Assembly (NCBI GenBank): GCA_964631325.1
Contig: CAZVWJ010000092.1
Span: 1-5,831, forward strand
DNA from: CAZVWJ01 sp964631325
GTDB lineage: Bacteria > T1Sed10-126
Direction of reading: 5' to 3'
DNA length: 5,831 bases
A program made the translations under genes and the position numbers. Numbering within the stretch: position 1 is the first letter of the stretch; each line of letters begins with the position of its first letter. Below, one piece after another: positions 1-4,371 of this stretch. The notes below the pieces were generated by a model, which saw only the letters and a program-made list of their open reading frames with translations, did no database searches and was not told the DNA's origin.

Positions 1-9
1 TCGTAGATA

Positions 10-49
10 CACATTATGCACGAAATTTTAGAATTTCGTGCATAATGTG
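10..49. repeat. Perfect 18-bp inverted repeat, 4-nt loop
   Basis: Positions 10-27 (CACATTATGCACGAAATT) are the exact reverse complement of 32-49, and 28-31 (TTAG) form the loop. There is no mismatch in 18 bp, so either strand could fold into a very stable hairpin, or the DNA could extrude a cruciform. Neither side has the run of T expected after an intrinsic terminator. It may be a dispersed hairpin repeat, a non-canonical terminator for glyS or for a gene left of the window, or a binding site. The sequence alone does not decide. Confidence 0.85.
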
Positions 50-104
50 GGCTAAAACAATTATGGCGCGTAGATTATAATTATCGTGATTGCGTGATGA
101 GGCT

Positions 105-128
105 AACCCGTAACTCGCAACCCGTAAC
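105..128. repeat. 10-bp direct repeat AACCCGTAAC x2
   Basis: AACCCGTAAC occurs at 105-114 and again at 119-128, separated by TCGC. The separator plus flanks resembles a degenerate further unit (AACTCGCAAC), so this is probably a short decayed tandem array. No function is evident. Confidence 0.7.
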
Positions 129-140
129 ACCATAGGTAGC

Positions 141-160
141 TCGCGGATTTGCGCAGATTT
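141..160. repeat. 10-bp tandem pair, CACAGAT-like family
   Basis: TCGCGGATTT (141-150) is followed directly by GCGCAGATTT (151-160), giving two units of about 10 bp that match at 8 of 10 positions. The unit resembles the CACAGAT-type arrays at 208-234 and 3527-3556, so I group them as one family of short-period intergenic repeats. The grouping is inference. Confidence 0.5.
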
Positions 161-207
161 TTAGGATTTGGTAATTCAAATTCAACGTCAAGGTCAAAAC
201 CTGGATC

Positions 208-234
208 CACAGATTATGGGGATTACACAGATTT
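208..234. repeat. 9-bp periodic CACAGATTA-type array, three units
   Basis: Three consecutive 9-bp units read CACAGATTA, TGGGGATTA and CACAGATTT. The outer two are nearly identical and the middle one keeps GATTA. It lies about 110 bp downstream of the glyS stop. It is related in sequence to the 10-bp-period array at 3527-3556. Confidence 0.6.
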
Positions 235-256
235 ACTTCAAAAACTTGTAAAATGG

Positions 257-279
257 ATTGCCGGGTCAAGCCCGGCAAT
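257..279 (-). terminator. Possible glyS transcript-end hairpin
   Basis: Read on the minus strand, about 60 nt after the glyS stop, the stem ATTGCCGGG / CCCGGCAAT (loop CTTGA) is followed by CCATTTTACAAGTTTTT. The stem is strong, but the T run is short and starts 3 nt late, so this is a weak match to an intrinsic terminator. It could equally be a repeat hairpin that only protects the 3' end of the mRNA. Confidence 0.4.
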
Positions 280-287
280 GACGTTCG
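258..287. repeat. 30-bp hairpin repeat, copy 1
   Basis: This copy is identical over 30 bp to copy 2 at 300-329. The core TTGCCGGG (258-265), loop TCAAG, CCCGGCAA (271-278) forms a GC-rich stem of 8 bp, extended to 9 bp here by A257 and T279. The hairpin is followed by TGACGTTCG, which is shared by both copies. GCCGGG-TCAAG-CCCGGC hairpins are, from memory, a common type of dispersed intergenic repeat in several bacterial groups. Confidence 0.9.
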
Positions 288-299
288 AGCTGTACAGGT

Positions 300-329
300 T
301 TGCCGGGTCAAGCCCGGCAATGACGTTCG
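300..329. repeat. 30-bp hairpin repeat, copy 2
   Basis: This is an exact second copy of the element at 258-287. Its 8-bp stem pairs 300-307 with 313-320 around a TCAAG-type loop. It begins only 10 bp past the glyS stop codon on the transcribed side. The two copies are 42 bp apart start to start, with a 12-bp spacer. Confidence 0.9.
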
Positions 330-339
330 GGTTATTGAA

Positions 340-2403
340 CTATAGTTTTGTAAAATCGGCGGTTAATGCAAAACAACTGTATATTTTGCCAAGCAGGGCA
401 TGCCGGTTCTGGCGCAAATCCGGATCCTCACAGTTAACCATCACGGACTCAAAAAACTGATCGATGGGTTTTTTTAGTTCCCGATAATTAGCCAGTATTT
501 TATCCGGTTCACCAGCTTCTACAGCTTCCTCAATTTGCTCGGATTTTTCTTCAAAAACCGCCCATAACTTCTGTTCACTTTGTTTTTCAAATTTTTCGGG
601 ACGGGGAGATTCTTCGATTTCTACATCTCCAATAATGTTACCGACCCGGCCGGCCGCAGTTATGACCGCTTCAAATTCCTTTTGATTCCGCCAGGATTTC
701 AGCCATTTAAGCCGGCGGTGAGCCTGATTTGGTTCCAGGCCATACAGTTCAAGAACAGCACTAATTTCCGACTCCTTAAACTTATCCTGACTGCGCAGTA
801 ACTGATAAAAACGCTCCCGGATAAACTGAAGCAACTCCCGGACGTCAGCGGAATTAATCTCCACGTCACGGGAACGATACTCGCCGGCAACCTGGCGGGC
901 CAGGATCGCCAGATCAAAATCGATTTCTCCTTCCAGACCGAGACGGATAATCCCGAGGGCTTCCCGGCGCAAACCGTAAGGGTCGGCCGAGCCGGTGGGC
1001 CGGCGGCCAAGCCCAAAAAAACCGACCAGGGTATCAAGTTTATCAAGCAGACTCAGCCAGCAGCCAATTTTATTGCCAGGCAGTTCCCCTTCCGAGTCCA
1101 GCGGTTTATAATGGGTTTCAATCAACTCCGCCAATTCCGGAGACCAGCCGGACTCACAGGCATAAATACGTCCCATTGTTCCCTGGAGATCGGCGAGCTC
1201 GTCAACCATTTCGGTAACCCGGTCATTTTTACAGTGGCGGGCCACCCGGGTATATTTGTCAGCAAGTGGAGACAGGGATTCAACAAGCGAAGCCAGGCGT
1301 TCAGTTTTTTCATACAAACTGCCGAGCTTCTCCTGAAAAACTACTCCTTTCAAACGGTCGCGGTAATCTTCATAATTCGTTTGCAGGTCTTTTTGGTAGA
1401 AAAATTCAGCGTCACTAAGCCGGGCTCTGATTACTCTCTCGTTTCCCCGGCTGACAACGTCCAGCCCTTTTTCGCACCCGTTGCGAACCCCGATAAAATA
1501 GGGCATAAGCTCATCAGAATCCGGTCGAGCAACCGGGATATACTTCTGGTGAGCCACCATAGTTTTAATCAAGACCGGTTCCGGAAGCTCCAGGAAACGG
1601 CGGTCGAATTCTCCCAGAAACGGAGCCGGAGATTCAACAAGATTAGTAACTTCTTCCAGCAAACCGGAGGGAAAAACCGGAGAGCCATCTATCTCTGCGG
1701 CTAACTCTTTAGCTTTGTCCCTGATTCTTTTACTTCTCAGCCGGGGCGAGAGGACAACATCCTGGTCGGAAAGGACCGTAAAATATTCTTCCGGATTCCC
1801 GGGAGAAAACCGGGCCTTATCAGTAAACCGAAGGCCCCGGGAAGTTTCACCGGACTCAACCGGTCCCACCTGCAGGGAAAGTGGTTCTGAGCCGGAAAAA
1901 GCCAGGATCCAGCGCAAGGGCCGGATAAATTCAAAACCGGAGCTTTCCCAGCGCATTTTCCGGGGCCAGTTCAACTTCAACAATAATTTTTCAAGATCCT
2001 CCCCGAAGCACTTCTCGACCGGCTGACCGGGAATAAGCTTCCGGGCAACCACGTATTCGCCACCATCCATAGCTTCTATTTCAACTGCTTCCGGATCCAG
2101 GTCGTGTTGACTGCAAAAACCCCTGAGCGCCCGCGTAGGAGCATCGTCCTCGTAGGCAACGTGAGCAGGCGGACCCTTTATTTTATCTTCCACATCCTGC
2201 TGTTCAGCGGGGAGAGAGAGTTCAACCACCAGCCGCCGGGGAGTCCCAGACACGCGGAGTTCGCTATCTGAATCGGGAAAATCAGGATCAATATTTTTCG
2301 CGATAATCCACTCCTCCAGGATATTTCTTAACTGGTCCAGGGTTGGATTCAAGAGTCGCGCAGGAATTTCTTCGATCCCCAGTTCAAGTAAAATCTTTTT
2401 CAT
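340..2403 (-). CDS. glyS: Glycyl-tRNA synthetase beta subunit
   Basis: GlyS is the tRNA-binding subunit of the bacterial two-subunit glycyl-tRNA synthetase (usually alpha2-beta2). With GlyQ it charges tRNA-Gly in the cytoplasm. The 687-residue length is normal for the family. Visible blocks: N-terminal LLELGIEEIPAR (5-16), the TPRRLVVEL block (54-62), NWPRKMRW (145-152), FIRPLRWILAF (159-169) and RARLSDAEFFYQKDL (326-340). The HD-like domain includes DRVTEMVDELADLQGTMGR (394-412) and DKLDTLVGFFGLGRRPTGSA (454-473), followed by DPYGLRREALGIIR. The C-terminal part (about 585-675) fits the DALR-type anticodon-binding domain. The ATG at 2401-2403 overlaps the glyQ stop as ATGA. A partial Shine-Dalgarno (GAGGG, 9 nt upstream) lies inside the last glyQ codons, so coupled translation is likely. 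The frame ends with TAG at 340-342. No truncation or frameshift is seen. Confidence 0.97.
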   Translation of the reverse strand: MKKILLELGIEEIPARLLNPTLDQLRNILEEWIIAKNIDPDFPDSDSELRVSGTPRRLVVELSLPAEQQDVEDKIKGPPAHVAYEDDAPTRALRGFCSQHDLDPEAVEIEAMDGGEYVVARKLIPGQPVEKCFGEDLEKLLLKLNWPRKMRWESSGFEFIRPLRWILAFSGSEPLSLQVGPVESGETSRGLRFTDKARFSPGNPEEYFTVLSDQDVVLSPRLRSKRIRDKAKELAAEIDGSPVFPSGLLEEVTNLVESPAPFLGEFDRRFLELPEPVLIKTMVAHQKYIPVARPDSDELMPYFIGVRNGCEKGLDVVSRGNERVIRARLSDAEFFYQKDLQTNYEDYRDRLKGVVFQEKLGSLYEKTERLASLVESLSPLADKYTRVARHCKNDRVTEMVDELADLQGTMGRIYACESGWSPELAELIETHYKPLDSEGELPGNKIGCWLSLLDKLDTLVGFFGLGRRPTGSADPYGLRREALGIIRLGLEGEIDFDLAILARQVAGEYRSRDVEINSADVRELLQFIRERFYQLLRSQDKFKESEISAVLELYGLEPNQAHRRLKWLKSWRNQKEFEAVITAAGRVGNIIGDVEIEESPRPEKFEKQSEQKLWAVFEEKSEQIEEAVEAGEPDKILANYRELKKPIDQFFESVMVNCEDPDLRQNRHALLGKIYSCFALTADFTKL

Positions 2404-3260
2404 TCTTCTGTTCCCTCTGAAGTTCTGGTTTCCAGATATAACGAAGCAACTCTATTGGCCATCTGGCGAACCCGGCCGACATAAGCCGTGCGCTCCGAGA
2501 CACTCAAAATCCCCCGGGCTTCCATGCTGTTAAAAAGGTGGGAAAGTTTCATCACTCCGTCGTAAGCGGGAAAAACAAGGTCCGCCGCGAGACAGTTTTC
2601 GATTTCTTTTTCCTGGGCTTCAAACTGCCGGCGAAGAAACTCAGGACCGGCAGTTTCAAAGTAATACTTCGAATATTCCCGCTCGGAGAGGTGATGTAAA
2701 TCACCGTAATCACGGTCCTGGTTCCACTGGATATCAAAAACATTTTCCACTTCCTGGAGATACATGGCAATCCTTTCCAGACCGTAAGTAAGTTCCACGG
2801 AAACCGGGTCAAGGTCCACTCCCCCGACCTGCTGGAAGTAGGTAAACTGGGTTATTTCCATGCCGTCGAGCCAGACTTCCCAACCAAGTCCCCAGGCTCC
2901 GAGAGTCGGGGACTCCCAGTTATCCTCAACGAACCGAAAATCGTGAACATCAGGATCCAGACCAAGATGGGTCAAAGACTGCAGATACAGTTCCTGGATC
3001 CGGTCCGGAGGCGGCTTAAGGATAACCTGATACTGGTAATAATACCCGAGCCGGTTAGGGTTCTCACCGTAGCGGCCATCGGCCGGCCGGCGACAGGGTT
3101 CAACGTAGGCCACCCGGTAGGGGTCCGGATCGAGCACCCGCAAAAACGTGTGAGGATTAAACGTACCGGCCCCCACTTCTATATCAGTTGGCTGACCCAG
3201 CAGACACCCCTGCTCAGTCCAGTATTCGTTTAGACTCAATTGAAGTTGATTAAAATTCAT
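2400..3260 (-). CDS. glyQ: Glycyl-tRNA synthetase alpha subunit
   Basis: GlyQ is the catalytic class II subunit that activates glycine with ATP and, with GlyS, transfers it to tRNA-Gly. Family blocks are continuous (numbered from the ATG at 3261-3263): EYWTEQGC (13-20), DIEVGAGTFNPHTFLR (27-42), YVEPCRRPADGRYGENPNRL (53-72), YYYQYQVILKP (74-84), then FRFVEDNWESPTLGAWGLGW (109-128), EVWLDGMEITQFTYFQQVGG (129-148) and TYGLERIAMYLQ (159-170). The length of about 286 aa is standard. Two ATGs sit side by side. I choose the second (3258-3260) because the AGGA at 3267-3270 is 6 nt from it but only 3 nt from the first, and because the family normally begins MNF. The stop overlaps glyS by 4 bp. The upstream leader is repeat-filled and shows no glycine T-box, a control element found on glyQS in many Firmicutes. 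Regulation is therefore unknown. Confidence 0.97.
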   Translation of the reverse strand: MNFNQLQLSLNEYWTEQGCLLGQPTDIEVGAGTFNPHTFLRVLDPDPYRVAYVEPCRRPADGRYGENPNRLGYYYQYQVILKPPPDRIQELYLQSLTHLGLDPDVHDFRFVEDNWESPTLGAWGLGWEVWLDGMEITQFTYFQQVGGVDLDPVSVELTYGLERIAMYLQEVENVFDIQWNQDRDYGDLHHLSEREYSKYYFETAGPEFLRRQFEAQEKEIENCLAADLVFPAYDGVMKLSHLFNSMEARGILSVSERTAYVGRVRQMANRVASLYLETRTSEGTEE

Positions 3261-3266
3261 CATTAT

Positions 3267-3270
3267 TCCT
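3267..3270 (-). promoter_or_regulatory. Ribosome binding site of glyQ (AGGA)
   Basis: On the minus strand the leader reads GCAGGAATAATGATG. The AGGA core is 3 nt from the first ATG and 6 nt from the second. The longer spacing is closer to the usual range, which favours the second ATG as the start. Confidence 0.55.
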
Positions 3271-3310
3271 GCTTATCAGCAAAAGATTAACTATATCCTC
3301 TTCGAAAAGT

Positions 3311-3389
3311 CCCCTCACCCCTAGCGGGAGAGGGCCTGCCCTGAGCATGGACAGGACCTGCGACGCGTACGCGTTATTAGGGTGAGGGG
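3311..3389. repeat. 79-bp inverted-repeat unit with palindromic core
   Basis: The ends CCCCTCACCC (3311-3320) and GGGTGAGGGG (3380-3389) are exact 10-bp reverse complements. Inside lie GCGGGAGAGGG (3324-3334), an imperfect inverted pair CCTGCCC / GGACAGG around 3337-3355, and a 12-bp perfect palindrome ACGCGTACGCGT (3363-3374). The CCCTCACCC...GGGAGAGGG type is, from memory, a widespread dispersed intergenic repeat. No transposase and no clear target-site duplication is seen; CTTCG on both sides (3300-3304 and 3406-3410) is too short to count. Confidence 0.75.
3363..3374. repeat. 12-bp perfect palindrome ACGCGTACGCGT
   Basis: The 12 bases equal their own reverse complement and are a tandem doubling of the palindrome ACGCGT. 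The site sits inside the 79-bp inverted-repeat unit, 100 bp upstream of the glyQ start. It may be a repeat core, a protein-binding site or a methylation target; there is no evidence to choose. Confidence 0.7.
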
Positions 3390-3401
3390 GATAAAACGCA
3401 T

Positions 3402-3469
3402 AGGGCTTCGTAAACAACTCTATACCCCATTTCACCCCCACCTTAATCCTCCCCCATCAAGGGGGAGGA
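3402..3469. repeat. Composite repeat with CT-rich hairpin, complete copy
   Basis: The element runs from AGGGCTT (3402-3408) through CACCTTAATCCTC (3439-3451) into the hairpin TCCTCCCCC (3447-3455), loop ATCAA, GGGGGAGGA (3461-3469), a perfect 9-bp stem. The first 50 bp align with 5783-5831 at the right edge of the window, with AGGGCTT and CACCTTAATCCTC exact and the middle looser. I therefore take it as a dispersed repeat of which the window holds one full and one cut copy. The left boundary is uncertain. Confidence 0.6.
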
Positions 3470-3471
3470 GA

Positions 3472-3504
3472 TTTTAGGCCCCTTTTAGATGGGTTTTAGC
3501 TAAA
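3472..3504. repeat. TTTTAG array, three units, 11-bp period
   Basis: TTTTAG recurs at 3472, 3483 and 3494, exactly 11 bp apart, while the five bases between units differ. The last unit forms the palindrome TTTAGCTAAA (3495-3504). The reverse complement TCTAAAA follows at 3515-3521 and can pair with TTTTAGA at 3483-3489. The spacing is close to one DNA helical turn. It could be a protein-binding array or a decayed tandem repeat. Confidence 0.55.
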
Positions 3505-3526
3505 TTCTCAAAAATCTAAAATAGCT

Positions 3527-3556
3527 CACAGATGAACTCAGATAGACACAGATTTA
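3527..3556. repeat. CACAGAT array, three units, 10-bp period
   Basis: CACAGATGAA, CTCAGATAGA and CACAGATTTA follow one another at 3527, 3537 and 3547. The seven-base core is nearly constant and the three-base filler varies. AGACACAGAT (3544-3553) recurs exactly at 5762-5771. It belongs with the arrays at 141-160 and 208-234. It lies about 55 bp downstream of the recO stop. Confidence 0.65.
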
Positions 3557-3571
3557 TTTTTAAAATCCGCA

Positions 3572-3601
3572 CTTATCGGATCCCATCTGCGAGCCGATAA
3601 G
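3572..3601 (-). terminator. Possible terminator of the corC-recO unit
   Basis: Read on the minus strand, 8 nt after the recO stop codon, CTTATCGG (3594-3601) pairs perfectly with CCGATAAG (3572-3579) across a 14-nt loop. It is followed by TGCGGATTTTAAAAATAAA. The 8-bp stem is sound, but the loop is long and the four T come 6 nt late, so this may be only a weak terminator. Confidence 0.4.
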
Positions 3602-3609
3602 GTTTCAGG

Positions 3610-4359
3610 TTATAAATTTTTGCGAACGTTCAGGGCCTGCAGAGAAATTTCAAAATGATAATGGAAAAAACGGTACATGAGAGACTCCAAATTGGCAAGA
3701 GTCTTAGGATCAAAATCATGTTCAATTACTTCCTGCCAGGGTAATTTTTCAAGTAGCAAAAAAAGCTCACGAACTGAACTTGATAATTGGAGCAGTAATT
3801 TTTCGTCAACTGAATCAAAACACCGTTCGCAAAAAAGTCCGCGCACGGGGTGCAGACGCCACATCCGACTTTCTCGGCTACTGCAAGAAAGACATTGGGT
3901 CACATCCAGGGCAACCCCAATTTCTTCGGCTGTTTTAACCAGGATTCTATCAATTACCAGCAAGGGGTCAACGGATTCAGCCCGGAGAAATTGGAGACCG
4001 TAAATAAACCTATCATAGCAGGAGCCCGGCTGTTCTCCTTCCGGAAATAAATCACGGTAAAGGCTCAACAGTGGCCAGAGGTAATAGCGCAGTGAATTTT
4101 TCCGCAACAGCTCGGCAAATGGTTCAACAATTTCCAGTTCAGAAACTGTCCACCGGGAATTATCTCGCGATTTATACAGGCGAGTTTTAATAATATTTGG
4201 CGGTTCAAGCCGGGCACAATAAACTTTCTGACTTTTTCGGGCATTGGGAGCGCGGGCTTCAATCCCACCGAGGTCAGGAGTAAGCAGATGAATTAATTGA
4301 TCTGTTTCAAAAACATCCCGTCGCGAAAGGACTAATCCTTCACATTCATAATATCCCAT
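3610..4359 (-). CDS. recO: DNA repair protein RecO
   Basis: RecO acts in the RecF(O)R recombination pathway. It binds single-stranded DNA and SSB, works with RecR and helps load RecA at gaps. The 249-aa length fits the family. The N-terminal OB-fold is recognisable from YYECEGLVLSRRDVFETDQL (3-22) and LLTPDLGGIEARAPNARKS (25-43). A helical middle follows, then a four-cysteine zinc site CLSC (156-159) and CERC (177-180), with HPVRGLF between them, as in many Gram-positive RecO proteins. The C-terminus is helical. The start matches the family N-terminus, but the leader before the ATG (AAATATTAATTA) has no Shine-Dalgarno. The upstream gene ends only 12 bp away, so re-initiation by coupling is likely. 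The era gene often next to recO in Firmicutes is not between these two genes. Confidence 0.95.
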   Translation of the reverse strand: MGYYECEGLVLSRRDVFETDQLIHLLTPDLGGIEARAPNARKSQKVYCARLEPPNIIKTRLYKSRDNSRWTVSELEIVEPFAELLRKNSLRYYLWPLLSLYRDLFPEGEQPGSCYDRFIYGLQFLRAESVDPLLVIDRILVKTAEEIGVALDVTQCLSCSSRESRMWRLHPVRGLFCERCFDSVDEKLLLQLSSSVRELFLLLEKLPWQEVIEHDFDPKTLANLESLMYRFFHYHFEISLQALNVRKNL

Positions 4360-4371
4360 TAATTAATATTT

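Larger units (their letters stand above)
1..339. other. Non-coding, repeat-rich tract downstream of glyS
   Basis: No credible gene was found on either strand. Short open frames crossing this tract simply translate the repeats; for example, the hairpin repeats give recurring Pro-Gly-Leu-Thr-Arg-Gln peptides. The tract holds, from left to right, a perfect 18-bp inverted repeat, a 10-bp direct repeat, two patches of CACAGAT/CGCAGAT-type repeats and two hairpin repeats next to the glyS stop codon. The unassigned remainder, roughly 50-104 and 161-207, is AT-rich and shows nothing I can name. Confidence 0.7.
3264..3609. other. Repeat-filled spacer between recO and glyQ
   Basis: This spacer of about 346 bp has no credible coding frame. 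From the recO side it contains a hairpin just after the recO stop (3572-3601), a CACAGAT array (3527-3556), a TTTTAG array (3472-3504), a CT-rich hairpin (3447-3469) and a 79-bp inverted-repeat unit (3311-3389). Only about 45 bp directly upstream of glyQ (3264-3310) are free of repeats. A promoter for glyQS would have to lie in or near that part. TATAGT (minus strand, 3290-3295) is a possible -10, but I see no matching -35. Confidence 0.7.

Noticed and set aside
35..65. Resemblance of GCATAATG...TTATGG to a dif/Xer recombination site
   Set aside because: The GCATAA and TTATG parts are about 15 bp apart instead of 6, and the 18-bp palindrome has the half-sites in the wrong orientation. Not a dif site.
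81..460. Small open frames on both strands across the left tract (149-460 plus, 81-320 minus)
   Set aside because: Their peptides are translations of the 30-bp hairpin repeat and other repeats, and the plus-strand frame runs into glyS. No gene is supported.
1111..1704. A 197-codon open frame on the plus strand, antisense to glyS
   Set aside because: It lies wholly inside a well-conserved glyS reading frame, its peptide matches no family I know, and there is no ribosome binding site or operon context. It is a shadow of glyS.
3290..3318. Possible glyQ promoter: TATAGT on the minus strand at 3290-3295
   Set aside because: The best -35 at a 17-bp spacing is GTGAGG, which matches TTGACA poorly and lies within the repeat. 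Kept only as a remark in the spacer entry.
3300..3410. CTTCG on both sides of the 79-bp unit as a target-site duplication
   Set aside because: Five bases, not directly abutting the right end of the unit, are easily chance. Not enough to call insertion by transposition.
3250..3441. A 63-codon open frame on the minus strand between recO and glyQ
   Set aside because: It translates the composite repeat and the 79-bp unit and overlaps the glyQ start in another frame. No Shine-Dalgarno and no family resemblance.
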